This document shows, in pieces, positions 12,951-24,691 of a stretch of DNA of 64,000 nucleotides. The position numbers and the translations under genes are program-made. Below the pieces are notes generated by a model that was not told where the DNA came from, ran no database searches, and worked only from the letters and a program-made list of their open reading frames with translations. Numbering within the stretch: the stretch's first letter is position 1; each line of letters starts with the position of its first letter. Source of the DNA: Triticum aestivum (Eukaryota; Streptophyta; Magnoliopsida; Poales; Poaceae); assembly GCF_018294505.1 (NCBI RefSeq), contig NC_057795.1:228464493-228528492 (forward strand), read 5' to 3'.

Positions 12951-13250
12951 GAAACAGACCTCCTACATTCGGAACGGGGTCCTGTTGATCGGGAGGGGTG
13001 TGGCGTATCGCAAAACGGAGGAAACGGACCTCCTACGGTCGAAACGGGGGTCCTGTTGATCGGGAGGGGTGTGGCGTACCGCAAAACGGATGAAACGGAC
13101 CTCCTACGGTCGAAACGGGGGTCCTGTTGATCGGGAGGGGTGTGGCGTACCATAAAACGGACGAAACGGACTTGTGTTGGAGCACTACGGTCGAAACGGG
13201 GGTCCTGTTCATCGGGAGGGGTGTGGCGTACCGCAAAACGGGACTCCACG
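12951..13250 (+). repeat. 71-bp minisatellite, about four copies
   Basis: Units begin gaaacggacc (or a variant) at 12951, 13021, 13092 and 13163, a period of 70-71 bp. Each contains ggtcctgttgatcgggagg and gtgtggcgta. The last unit carries an 11-bp insertion (tgttggagcac) and changes gttgatc to gttcatc. The period is not a multiple of 3, so the overlapping ORFs are not a repeated peptide. Confidence 0.88.
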
Positions 13251-13252
13251 GA

Positions 13253-13530
13253 ATACTGTTCATCTCCAGCCTCCACGGGCTCCTGTTCATCCAGCCTCCA
13301 CCGCGCGCTACTCCACCGGCTCCTGTTCAACCACCCCTCCACGGGCACCTCTCCACCGTCTACTGTTCATCCAGCCCTCCACACCACGGGGTCCTGTTCA
13401 ACCACCCCTCCACGGCCACCCCTCCACCATCTACTGTTTATCCAGCCCCCACACCACGGGGTCCTGTTCATCCAGAGGCAACGCCACCGCTCACTGTTCA
13501 TCCACCCCCTCGCAACACTCACTATTCATC
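13253..13530 (+). repeat. Degenerate CTGTTCATCCAGCC-type repeat
   Basis: Irregular recurrences of ctgttcatccagcc, ctgttcaaccacccctcca and accacggggtcctgttca, with period about 40-60 bp. It shares cctgttcatc with the 71-bp unit immediately upstream, so it may be a further-decayed extension of it. Confidence 0.65.
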
Positions 13531-13559
13531 CAATCGATCGGCTTCACTTAGCAGCAGCA

Positions 13560-13700
13560 GCGAAGGAATCGCTCCATCGGGTTCAGTTAACAGCCATCGA
13601 TCGACCGCTCGGGTTCAGTAACGCGTAGCCTGCAGTGCAATCGCTCGGGTTCAGTTAGAGCCCAACGCCTCGCTCGGGTTCAGTTAGAGCGAACGCCTCG
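13560..13700 (+). repeat. CGCTCGGGTTCAGTTA short repeat, about four copies
   Basis: Four occurrences of (at)cgctcgggttcagt or catcgggttcagtt, spaced roughly 30-45 bp. The last two are followed by agagc. No coding potential is seen. Confidence 0.65.
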
Positions 13701-13839
13701 CACACACGCGTGTACGTACGAGAGAAATGTGCATCGCTTGGCCCCCGACCTCCCTCCTTAATTGGCAACTCCCCGAAATTTTCCTCCCCCTCGCTTCTAC
13801 CACGGGTTTTTCCGTCATGGACAGCCCAAAGAATGTCAT

Positions 13840-14034
13840 GCAGCTGCGTCTCCGGCCCGCCCAGGACAAAAAGCCCATTTTCTGTTATGATTTTTTGTCA
13901 TAGAAGTAGGAGCCCACCACATCTATGATGATACTGGGTTTTGTCACAATTATCGTCATAGAAGTGTCATATGTATGACATAATTTTTTTTCGTTCGGCC
14001 CAAAATGTCACAGATGTGTCTTTTTTTTGTAGTG
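13840..14034 (+). mobile_element. CACTA transposon right end (TIR and subterminal repeats)
   Basis: Ends ...tttttttgtagtg at 14034. The reverse complement starts CACTACAAAAAAAAGACAC, a typical CACTA terminus in Triticeae. Upstream are subterminal repeats built on gtcatagaagt (about 13892 and 13957) and tgtcacaattatcg-like text. No transposase is seen and no matching left TIR was found in the window, so either the left end is lost or the element was split. The repeat-rich DNA at 8184-13700 could be its interior, but this is inference. Confidence 0.8.
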
Positions 14035-14353
14035 CAGGGCACGTCTGGGCTCCCTGGCGCACCCTGGTGGGTTGTGCCCACCTGGTGACCCCCCTCTGGT
14101 ACTTATTTGCTCCAATAATTCTCATTTATTCCATAAAAATTCCTTGTGAAGTTTCAGCTCATTTGGAGTTGTGCAGAATAGGTAGCCTGACGTAGCTTTT
14201 TTAGGTCGAGATTTCCAGCTGCCGGAATTCTCCCTCTTTGTGTGAACCTTGCATATTGAGAGAGAAAAGGCATTAGAATTACTCCAAAAAGCATTATTAT
14301 GCAATAAAAGAACATAAATAACAGTAGGTAAACATGATACAAAATGGACGTAT
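14035..14353 (-). repeat. LTR fragment of a Gypsy-type retrotransposon
   Basis: On the minus strand it begins TGATACGTCCATTTTG at 14353, a recalled LTR start of a common Triticeae family, and it is cut at the CACTA end (14034). Its start lies exactly where the neighbouring LINE stops, consistent with insertion into the LINE. Only one LTR end is visible. Confidence 0.6.
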
Positions 14354-15311
14354 CACACACCCCCATCGCCTTCGCCTCCACTAATTGAGCTTTGAGTTTT
14401 GTCATTTTCTTGCGAATGGACCCGAACACCTCTCTGGCCCATTTCTGCATATGCCCGGAGAGCTCCCCAAGTTTCTTCCACACCCCCGAAAGGCTATGAT
14501 CACCTGAGTTCGCCGCCACCCATGTCGCCTCCACCATGCCATCATACTGATCATGCCTTCTTGAGACTTCTTCAAATCTGAATGGTCTCGCACCCCTTAT
14601 GTTTTGGCGTGGAGCAGTCTCCAACGCACACCACAATAGCTTGGTGGTCCGACTCCTCCGTCATCACATGCTCGACCTAAGTTTCAGGGAAGAGATTCAA
14701 GAACGTGTTAGTACAAGTAGCACGGTCAAGCCTCACCTGAATATTATCAGCACCATCACGCTTGTTGTCCCACGTATATGGGTATCTAGAGAAGCCCAAA
14801 TCCATCAGGCCGCACTCGGCCAGACAATCACGGAAATCCTTCATCCGAGCAAAGCTACATGTGTTCCCCCCTTTTTGATCAGTGTGAAAGAGGGCCTCAT
14901 TAAAATCTCCAAGGAAGATCCATGGAAGATCATCTTGAGCATGAAGATATCGGATTGCATCCCATGACTTCTTTCAGAGATTCCTTTTGGGTTCGCCATA
15001 GAATCCACTGACTCTATAGGTATTTCCCTCCCACACCATCTGAGCGTCAATATAATACTGGCACCATGGTCTAACAGTTACTTGAACATCGTCCCCCCAC
15101 CACATAGCTAGACCACCACTTTGTCCCACACAATCCACAACCACTCCATGTCTGAAACCCAAACTCCATTTCAATCTTGCCATAGCTCTAGCCGTTTTAG
15201 AGTTTTGCATAAAAACACCATGGCAGGATTGTAGGATCTAATTAGATCCCTCAGCTCGCCTACTACCGAGGTCAATCCCAACCCTCGACAGTTCTAGGCC
15301 AGGACATTCAT
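14354..15311 (-). pseudogene. LINE ORF2 remnant: AP-type endonuclease, no RT
   Basis: The start ATG at 15311 reads MNVLA followed by a stop where Trp is expected (TGG to TAG), then NCRGLG, which holds the conserved Asn. Recognisable endonuclease landmarks follow: LKWSLGFRHG, GGLAMWW, YRVSGFYGEP, GDFNEALF and a terminal SDH near 14670. The conserved Glu of the usual FLCET segment appears as Lys (FLCKT). Several frameshifts separate the pieces. The sequence continues into the linker (MVEATWVAANSGDHS) and stops at 14354 before any RT motif. It would normally nick target DNA for target-primed reverse transcription; it cannot do so now. Confidence 0.82.
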
Positions 15312-15319
15312 GGCGTCCG

Positions 15320-16430
15320 GTGGCCCCGCCGAGCAGGGTCCGCCGATCTCTCATTGCAATCTGAGATGCATTCAAACACACTAGCCGTCTTGCATCTAGT
15401 ATCGTGAATGAAAGCATAATGTGGGGGTTGCTTATCCAAATCATCTTTAGCAACCCAGATTTGCTTCAGACCCCTATTCCTATTTCCATCCTCAAGTCTC
15501 TGATCGGCCCTGCCTCGAAGCACTATCTCACGATCATGTCTCACTTTTTGTACATAGGTTCCTTGCTTCCTCTCTCCTCTGTCACCCCTAAAACCTCTGC
15601 GCCCTTCTGGGACCCTGCCTTGATCAACACGGCTGCTGCATGGCCCATGCACGTCCTCTTTTCCCATGTGATCCCAGTCCCTATGGCACTGTCTGTCTCC
15701 AATATGCCACTACTGAAATAGCTTGTCACGCAACTCACGCTCCCTTTGCTGGTCAAGCCCCTGACGAAGATCCTCATTCCTTGGATGTTCCAGTCCTCCC
15801 CTATTCTTCTTTGGCTATTGACCTCCCCATAGTTGACCCGTTTACTCGCACCAGTGTGCGAGCCCCCGGACCTAGAAAATTCAGATTGCGAGTTTTGCTT
15901 GATGGGGGATCTCTTTTGGAATTAGGGCCAAGTCGAGCCGCCTCAAAGACACCCACCCGACCACCACTAGAGTTGTTATGACTGCTTTCTGTTGCTCCGT
16001 CAGGGTGCACCTTTCCATTGTTACTCTTGTCAAGTGATTCCCTAAGCTAGCCCCCCCCCATTGAGATGAAGGGCCCGATGGGGGAACACCCACGCCTCCC
16101 ACATGAGTCAGTCGTCCACATTCAAAACAAAAGTGGGGAACCTTTTCATAGTAGAAATCATACCAATCACCCACCATATCCTCCAGTGAGGTTTTGAGGT
16201 GGAAGCCTTGCACAAGAGGCTCAAACACAGAAATCCTCATTCTAATTCTCAAGCAATTTCCTCGAGCAAAGCCATCCTTGTCCACATCAACCCTCACAAC
16301 CGACCCCAACCAGTTGCCTAGAGCCTTACCAAAAATCTCATTCCTTCTATCAGGGGGAGATCAGTGACACGGACCCAGATATCCACACTGTCAAGCACCA
16401 TTTCAGTAGTAGAAATCCCTTATTGGAAGG
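15320..16430 (-). pseudogene. LINE ORF1 remnant (nucleic-acid binding protein)
   Basis: Plant LINE ORF1 proteins bind the element RNA. Seen here is a stretch with LGNWLGSVVRVDVD-type sequence across frames, GFHLKTSLEDMVGDWYDF, and the knuckle segment FYYEKVPHFCFECGRLTH (minus, about 16160-16120), matching the DUF4283 / zf-CCHC_4 arrangement of plant LINE ORF1. The reading frame is broken several times, and a charged tail continues towards 15320. The N-terminus is missing. Confidence 0.75.
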
Positions 16431-17465
16431 TCTCTATCCGTGAAAAAAGAGAGATACTAAATCTGATCGGTTGTGGCTATTTTTGAAAGAAAAGAGAAAT
16501 GAGGATTGTGCCACCTTTGAAGAGAAAACAAGGGAAAGAGAGGAGATCCATTTTAGAAAGAACTCTTTGGGACGTTGCCATAAAACCATGATTAAAAAGG
16601 GAAGTGTGGATTCAAATATCATTAGAAAGGCAGGTATAGGTTAGTAAAAAAAGGAGAGAATCACGTGGCACTTATTTTTTTTGGGGGGGGGGGTGAGATC
16701 TTGTTTTTGATTCTTTCCTATTTTGCCACGTTGGAATTTGTAGTGAGAGAAAAAAAAGAAATGTTCGGAAAGAAATTAAGTGTTGTTCCTTGGTTCGGTT
16801 GAAGAGTTGACTTTGAGTAGATAAAGGTTGTAAAAAAGAAGATAAAAAAGAGAACACGTGACTAGACCTACTCGATTTAGTTTGGAGAGTTGAGATTCCT
16901 TTCTCAAGGATAGCATTCATACACTCTATTTATGGTATTGGATATATTAAATTTGACTAAAAGAAATAAAAGTGGAGTGTCAATTGATTCGTTCAGCGAG
17001 TGTTACATTTCATCTATCCATTGGTCATCACTCAAGAGAAAAACTTGCTTATTTCCATTGATTCAATCGCGTGAAATTCATTTGTGTCGTACTCACGTCT
17101 CTAGTACGGTCTAGCTTAGGATCAACACTCGACTATTTTGAGCGACTATTCAACTTGCATTACTTAACGTGGTTGTAGTACTTTTTTCCACATACATAAA
17201 GCCAACCCAACTCCACACATTTCTACATCGTGTATTAGTATGTTCACCTAACAATCGCTTTACTCAATCTTTGGAGTTTTTTAACACCGCCCGTTGCCGC
17301 TCACCACCTGCTGCATTGTAAAAACTTGTAAGACATTGATATTTGCTATACTGTGAGCGTTTTATCACCACATCCCAGTAGTTCTTAGGAACATTATTCT
17401 CGGATTTTGTTTCTTGTTTTTTACTAATGATGGCAGGTTCTTGAGTTGTTAGTTTCTGGGCTTCA
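16431..17465. other. AT-rich stretch without recognisable gene
   Basis: Low-complexity AT-rich sequence with a G run at about 16684-16692. The last few hundred bases may be the leader or LTR of the Gypsy remnant that follows, but no LTR boundary or primer binding site could be defined. Confidence 0.4.
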
Positions 17466-18090
17466 TTGATCGTGGGAGACTTGCTACCACCTAAGAAAAT
17501 ACAACAACTGTCACGAGAGGAGCAAAGACGTCAGAATGCGCATAATCAGGTTAATGTTTCCATGCCACCATTTAATGGTCGTTTTAGGCCCGATTTATAT
17601 ATTGAGTGGGAGTTCAAAATAAATGCTATATTTGCTTTCCATAAGTTTGATGAGCGTAGAAAAGTTAAAGCTGCATCTAGTACTTTCAGTATCTTTGCTT
17701 TAGTTTGGTGGAGCAAATATTGTTGGTTATACCCTAATTATATACCTACTACTTGGGATGGTTTAAAACTTGTCATGAGAGATAGATTCTTCAACATTTA
17801 TTATACTCGTAGCATGATTAAAAAACTATGACATTTAAAACAAGGTAGTGAAACCGTAACAAAATATTATGATGATTTACAAACTACCTTGTTGCACTCC
17901 TTTTTAGATGAAAGTGAAGAAGATATTATGGATAGATTTTGGGGAGGATTAAACTGTGATATTCAGGGTATACTAATCCATGAAAATGCTATCCTATGGA
18001 TCGTTTGTTTCGTCTTGCTTGCAATGCTGAATAGGAATCAAAGAGATGTGCAAGACAAACAAGCACAAGGTGCATATCCAAGGAGTTGAG
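17466..18090 (+). pseudogene. Ty3/Gypsy gag remnant
   Basis: Translation shows a Retrotrans_gag-type domain: MPPFNGRFRPDLYIEWEFKI, then VKAASSTFSIFALVWWSKY, TTWDGLKLVMRDRF, an in-frame TGA after MIKKL, HLKQGSETVTKYYDDLQT, and SEEDIMDRFWGGLNCDIQ. The FxG...YxxWE and WW...W...mr.rF pattern is the family signature. Capsid protein of a Gypsy element, broken by a stop and a frameshift near 18000. Confidence 0.85.
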
Positions 18091-19670
18091 ACGGTTCTTT
18101 CTCCAACCACTGCACCTACTATGACAATAATATCCATTGTTGTGAGCACTACATCACCTCCACCATGTGATACATCGCCATCGAGAGTGCCTACATCATC
18201 TGATTTGACCATCGAGAGTGGTTTACGCCACTAACTTTACATTTAACTTGCTTAGAGAGTATGTCGTAGACAAGTAATTTTTTATGCATAGGATTTGCAT
18301 CACGAGTGATGATCATGCTAGCCTAAAAGAAAGTTAAATAATTGGGCTAATGTTTAATCATTTTGGTATGACCTCTAATCTTGGTGATGATTCTGTGTTG
18401 AATTACTTGTTGCATGTTAAGCATGTTGTAGCATGTAATTCTAAAACAATTCAAGTTTATTCACCAATGTTGGGATGGTTTAGTGATGAGAATTGCAAAT
18501 CTTTTGATATGAATAAGAGCTTCACTTATATGTGCAAACTAACTTGCAATATTTTCATGCCTTTGACTACTAGGGATAGTATTTTGGCTTTGTATTTCAC
18601 GACATTTGAAGAGTATGCTTGTATAAATGTGTCACATGTGCCACAACTGAGAACAATAAAAATAGATGACATATACATATAAAACGTGTACACCTTGTCT
18701 CTTTTGTTAGCCACATTTCACATTAAGCAACATCGAGGATGACATTGTTTTCAAGAAGGTGAGGAGGATGCAGACATGACTACCATAGTTACACCCACGT
18801 CCTCTGCTGCTATAACTATTGGACCAATCACTAGAGCTTGCGCATGCTAGTTAAATTACAAGTTACTTTTGTTTCTTGGTAATGTTTCTAATGTTCATGA
18901 GAATATGATGCTGCCTAATTTAGATACATTTGTGTTGTTTACAATTGAATGGCCTAGCATGGACAATAAGGACGAACATTGGAACATGATCAAGCATGGA
19001 GATGAAGGCATGCACGAAGGGAACAAGAACGGGGTTTCCAGTGGAAATTTCCGTACTTTGAAGCCACCATGATGACATACAAGAAGATGGACGAAACATA
19101 CAAGATGACCTTTCATAAAATTCGTACATACCTTATTATTGGTGTCGCGCCACCTTATATTTCGGATAGGCCCATGTAATGTCGAAATACATCTCATTAG
19201 GCTATTTTTAGAGTTTGTATTGTAGGGGAAGTGACTTAGGAGGTGTTTTAGTTCCACCTTGCCAAGGGTGAAGGAAATCCCCTCTCTTTTCCCCTATAAA
19301 TACATCCCTTAAGGCACCGTTTAGACTTGGATTTTGTTTAGATTAAAGTTTGCCATAGCTGCATCTCACGTCCTTCATTTGTGTTCAATGACCAGACCAA
19401 GACATCACAGAACCCCACTTTGATTAATAAAGCTTTCCTTTATATTCGCAATATCCAGATTGCAATATCAGTTTCTTGGTTGTTCTTCATTTGCGTGCAG
19501 GAAATAAACCCTCGTTGTCAGGTTGATCGTGCTTTGACGTGGCCAATAACCTCTCGGACTTGGTTTAGTGATTGCTAAGCCGCGACGCCTTTGCCCGTTT
19601 GTAGTCAGGTCGCCACCAAAAATGATAGCTACATCTCACTGAAACTAAAATCGCTAGTTATTGACTAGGG
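18091..19670 (+). mobile_element. Gypsy element remainder with putative LTR-like promoter/poly(A) region
   Basis: Downstream of the gag, a decayed stretch (18350-18690) and a tail reading ITIGPITRA and NYKLLLFLGN-like text (about 18815-19070) resemble the C-terminal part of a Gypsy polyprotein. Central pol domains are not recognisable. From about 19073 the DNA looks like LTR sequence: tataaata at 19295-19302 and an AATAAA-type signal near 19425. Its exact ends could not be fixed. Confidence 0.55.
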
Positions 19671-19865
19671 GAGGGGGGTGAATAGGCGATTTTTATGAAA
19701 GTCTTCAAGACATGAGGTCTTTGAAGACAAACAAGCAATTGAACCTATATGATATGCATCGGATGATAAACTACACTAGACATGCCATAGTCAAACAAGC
19801 AATATAGTGAAGGCACGAAGACTAATAGCAGCTAGGTACTACGAATCGGAATGGAAGACACTATG
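19671..19865. other. Short LTR-like fragment
   Basis: Contains ggggggtgaataggcgattt, which resembles a recurrent Triticeae Copia LTR start, followed by unassigned sequence up to the chromovirus LTR. No second end is visible. Confidence 0.35.
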
Positions 19866-22800
19866 TGTGACGCCCTCGATTCAATCATACACTAATCATA
19901 CATGCAAATGTGTACGATCAAGATCAGGGACTCACGGGAAGATATCACAACACAACTCTAAACACAAATAAAAGAATACAAGCTTCGTATTACATGCCAA
20001 GGGCCTCGAGGGCTCGAATACATAAGCTCGATACACAAGCGAGTGAGCGGAAGCAACAATATCTGAATACAGACATAAGTTAGACAAATTTTGCCTTAAG
20101 AAGGCTAGCACAAACATCAACGATCGAAGAGGCAAGGCCTCCTGCCTGGGACCTCCTAACTACTCCTGGTCGTCGGCGGGCTCCACGTAGTAGTAGGCAC
20201 CCTCTGGGTAGTAGCAGTATTCGACGGGGGTGGCATGTGGCTCCTGGGATCCACCATCTGGTTGCAACAACCAGAAAGAAGAAAGAAGGGGGAAAGGGGA
20301 AGCAAAACCATCGTGAGTACTCATCCAAAGTAGTCGCAAGCATCAGATCTATACCAAGTATGCATTGGTATCAAATGGGAGGGTTGTATCTGTGGACTGA
20401 ACTGCATCATGCCAGAATAGAGGGGGAAGGCCTAGCCTATCAAAGACTAGCATCTTCAAGCAGCTCCAAGCATCTTGCAGCATGTAGAAGAGTAAAGAAT
20501 AGCAGTTTATAATTATCAAACATGTTGTAACATTAACGCCCAGAGATCCTTCCTCGACTCCCTACGAGAAAGCAATCTCGGAGCCACATATCCATCACAT
20601 AACTCAAGTATCCATTTCTAGCTATATAAGATCAGGATATAAGTCTGAACGTCCATTACCGTGGACACAATATTCGAATATATAACTTCCCCGCAGGGGT
20701 GCATCACGTTACCCAACATGCTCGATCACTCTGGCCGGACACACCTTTCTGGGGTCAATGCCCGGCCTTGGAAGATCAACACGTCGCAGCCCTACCTAGG
20801 CTCAGCAGAGAGGTCCCCGCTGGTCTACATCCTAAGCACTCCGGGGTCTTGGGCCCATTGCCCGCAGCACTCCGGGTCGTTGTGTGCAGGATGGATACCA
20901 GCACCGCCTCGGATGGCCAGCACAATCCGACCGTGCCACAATGCTGAACTGGACGTCTGACAAAGCTTCGGCTGATACTGCGACATCGAGGCCCATAACC
21001 ATTCTCGCGTGGTGGTTAGTGCGTAATGGCCAGAGGCCAACTCAGAACAAATACCCAAACCTATTAGTGCATTATTAAAAGAAGTGATGGCTGTCGGGAC
21101 AAGTCCGGAGCTATCACCCCCTCCCGGGTGATACCGCTAAACAGCCAGCTGCCACCGTCACATCGCACGGGTACTCTCCGGGCCCGCCCGACTTCCACAA
21201 CGGTCTCAAGTGAAGTCAAGGTAACTGTGTGTCCATACATCAAGGGGAAAACCCGAGGAATCACCCCCGGTGGATTCCGCTCGATGTAATCATCAAGGTG
21301 AACGTAAGAGGAACCACCCTCGAGGTTCACACTTGAGGTGTTGCACGACAGAGTCGTATCGGGAATGGTGAAGGAGGAACCACCCTCGATAACCACGACC
21401 GAATAGCTACACTACAGAGATCTCATCAGGAGTGATGTATGAGGTTCCCCCCTTGGCACTCGATGGTAACTCTACAGAGTCGAGCAACAAAAAGGGGCGT
21501 GATGTGATGTGAGGTGTCGGGCTCTGGTCGTCGATCACGTTGATCGAGTCGTCAATGATGAAGCAGGGGCAACAAGGACAAGGTGGGGGGAGGGTCACTG
21601 ATGGATCACTAGCCAACCTATACTAAGCAGTTTAGGATAAGCAGGTAGGTAACAATAGGAGGTACAAAAGCAGGCTATGCATCAGAATAGGAGCAAACAA
21701 TAACACTAGCAAAATCTAATGCAAGCATGCGAGTATAGAATGGGCGATATCGGGATGATCAAAGGGGGGCTTGCCTGGAAGCTCGGCTGAAAGGGAAGAA
21801 GGGGCGTCGTCGACATAGTCGATCACAGGGGCATCAACAATGGTCTTGGGGTCTACCGGAGAGAAGAGGGGGGGGGGGGAGGAAACAGTAAATATAAAAC
21901 ACATAGAGGTAATGTAGATGCACGACAAGAAAACACGCAGCGCTAGGGGTGCTCTAACGCAGTGTTACATGATACTGGCGAAGGAGGAAAACATCTGGGA
22001 AAGTATTCCCGGTCCCGGACGTCTGTCAGACAGATGAACCGGAGGGAAAATGTTGCATGTTCGCTATGCTAGGGACGTGTGGCGGGTAAATGGACCGCAT
22101 ATCTAGATTCATCTCGTCGTTTTGAGCAACTTTCATGTACAAAGTATTTTCATCCAAGTTACGGTTTATTTTATATGATTTTTTAAAGATTTAAACAAAT
22201 TATGGATTTTCAAGTATATTATTAATTCAAAAAAGATTAAATGGGAAAAAGCTAGAGGTACCCGAAAGTGTACCCAGGAAGTGGCTATTGAGGCTGACAG
22301 GTGGGGTCGAGTTGACTGCCTAGTCAGCAGTCAACTGAGATCGTTGACTAGTCAAAGGGCTCAGGGGACCCGCATGTCATTGACTGGGTTATCCCAGTCA
22401 GCAGTTTGACTGGTCAATGGGACCAGTGGGACCCAAGTGTCATTGACTAGCAGTTATATGTTTTAACTAAAATGATTTATCTAGGAGGGACCCACATGTT
22501 ATCTGTACATAGACTAATCTAACTACTAACTTTAATCTAGTCTAAACAGGGGCTATCACCAGTGGCAATGGCCCAAACAGGCCGTTGGTGTGCTTGGGCA
22601 CGCACACACAAGAGTGTACGACGGCCACGGCCAGCAGCAAGCACAGCAGCATCAGCCGGCGACTGCAGGAAGAGGCAGCACTAGTGGTGGCCATGCAAAG
22701 CAGCCGCAGCTAGTATGAGCAGCAGCAGAAGCAGGGACGCGGGCGCGCGCGCAACAAGCAGCAGCAGTTCGCAAGGGCTCGCGGGGGTACGACCAGGGGC

Positions 22801-23587
22801 GCATGACCGGGCGCGGGAGTGGAGCTCCGGCCATGGCGTTTGAAGCACCGGCCGGCGATGAGCAGCGGCAGCAGGACGGTGGGCTCGGCGGGGGGCACAG
22901 CCACGCGTGGGCGAGCACGCATGGGGGCGCGGTCGGGCGCAGCCGGTCGTGGCCGAACGAGGCGGTGACGCGGCCAAGAGAGGAGCTGGGAACGGACGGC
23001 GTGACGAGCGAGGCAACAGCGGCAACGGCTACACCGCGAGCAGCCGGCGGCGGCTGCGGCAAGCGGCAGCGGCAGTACCTGGCAGCAGCACCAACGGCAG
23101 CTACACAGCAATAGCAATAGAAGCACAACCACGAGCAGCAGGAGCACATGAGCGAGCGTACGCGGATGAGTTTCGGCCATGGTGAGCGGCCGAGCGCGTG
23201 GGACGACGTCTACGACGATGGATTCGAAGGGAAAAATAGGGGGAATCGGAGGAGAAGCTCACTCCGAGCTTGTAGAGGTGCTAAATGGGCTCGGGGAGGG
23301 CTCGACGGCGCCGGAATCAAAGACGAACTGCGTCGGGTCCGAGTTGAAGGCGAGGTCAATGGCGGAGCTTGGGGTCGGCCCAGCTTGACCCCGTGCACGA
23401 GGAAGAGGAAGCAGACAATGGTGGATCCGCGGGACCTCCCAGCTCGGCGTGGGGGCGACGGTGGCCGCGAGGTCGACAGAAACAGCGGCGACGGAGGCGT
23501 TCGGGAGTGGGCGGATCTGGCGAGGGGAAAGGGAAGGGGCGCGCTAGGGTTCGACAAGGGAGGGAGGAGGGCGAGGGCGTCCTCTTA

Positions 23588-24691
23588 GGTGGCGTTTGGT
23601 TTAGAGGCTATCCACCATAGGGACAGGGATAGCCAAATTTTTAGGGGATATCACTTGTTTGGTTTACCCGCCAGGAAGGATAGGGATAACCAGATATCAG
23701 TGAATATTCCTTCGATACATGGTTGACGAGAGTCGCGAGATTATGGCGGATGTGGGCAGCCACCCGCGCTTGTGTGAAACGTTTTTCCATGGGCCCAGCG
23801 GCGCCCTCTGTTGCCTCCGCCGCTGGTGTACCACCGCCCACGCCGGCGCCCTGCTTGGCCGTCGGCCATGGCCCTGCTCCTCGAGACGAGGCGAGCCGCG
23901 GGTGCCCCATCCTTTCCAGGCTACTCCCCTCCCACTAGTTGGTGACTGACAGCGGCGGCGGCGGCGGCGCACACCTGACAGCGGCGGCGGTGCACTTCCT
24001 CTGCCATGGCCCCTACCTCCATCCATCCCTCTCTCTCTCTCTCTCTCGGCGTGCTGTGACCATGGCTGGCGGGGAACGGGGAGCCCCGGCGGCCGGGAAC
24101 GAGGATCACTGAAGATCTTGCCTATCTGTTCTCTGTATGTATGCGACAGTCTTTTAACTCTCTCGTTTACAGTCTTTCAACTTCGTCTACAGATAGCACA
24201 TATGAATACTACTGGTAACACTGAGGCGTTGGTAAGAAGTAGCAGAATACTTTGGTGGACAGTGACCAGTTCATGGTATTTAATTGTATGGACAGTCACG
24301 TGTATGATTGTACAAAGAAGAACATGTATACATGTATGAATATCTGGTAAATAGTGACCAGTTCATGGTATTTAATTGCATGGTCAGTCACGTGTATGAT
24401 TGTAGAAAGAAGAACATGTATACATGCATTTGATTGTGCGAAGAAGAGCATGTATACATGTATTTGATTGTACAAAGAAGAGCATGTATTAATATTTCAT
24501 TGTAGATGAACATTAAAAAAGTAGCTAATGACTATCCATATCCACCTTTTATCCTTGCAACCAAACAATAAAAAGAGGCTATCCATCTCATCAAATCCTT
24601 CGCAACCAAACGACAAAAACTGGCCATCCCCAACCAGGTGGTTAAGGATATCCTCAGCCAAGCCAACCTCGCCCGTGAACCAAACGCCACC
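23588..24691. mobile_element. PIF/Harbinger-type non-autonomous TIR element
   Basis: Perfect 14-bp terminal inverted repeats, GGTGGCGTTTGGTT and AACCAAACGCCACC, are flanked by the 3-bp target duplication TTA (23585-23587 and 24692-24694). The TTA duplication and GTTTGGTT-type termini are hallmarks of PIF/Harbinger and Tourist elements. The 1104-bp interior encodes no recognisable transposase. It contains a (CGG)n-like segment (about 23950-24000), a CT run, and a tandem motif based on ttgtacaaagaagaacatgt (24300-24490). Confidence 0.92.
24300..24490 (+). repeat. Tandem gattgtacaaagaagaacatg repeat inside Harbinger element
   Basis: About four degenerate units combining tgattgta(c/g)aaagaaga, (a/g)catgtatacatg and, in the first two, gaccagttcatggtatttaat. 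The longer unit (24262 and 24356) is about 94 bp; the shorter ones are about 37-40 bp. Confidence 0.7.

Larger units (their letters stand above)
14354..16430 (-). mobile_element. LINE (L1-type non-LTR retrotransposon), truncated at both ends
   Basis: Minus strand. The upstream half (about 16430-15320) carries ORF1 sequence and the downstream half (15311-14354) carries the endonuclease part of ORF2. The reverse transcriptase, 3' UTR and poly(A) are absent. The 3' break coincides with an LTR start at 14353. The ORF1 N-terminus is missing at about 16430. Confidence 0.85.

Noticed and set aside
12606..13628. ORFs of 110-170 codons over the minisatellites
   Set aside because: The repeat period of 71 bp changes frame at every unit; several frames are open on both strands; no conserved start or domain.
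16684..16692. G runs here and near 43320, 50166 and 28870 as quadruplex regulators
   Set aside because: Single homopolymer runs of varying length between copies, more likely slippage or sequencing uncertainty.
22803..23620. GC-rich ORFs as a captured host gene inside the chromovirus LTR
   Set aside because: Open in several frames on both strands with low-complexity Ala/Arg/Gly/Pro translation and no recognisable domain. A capture remains possible but unsupported.
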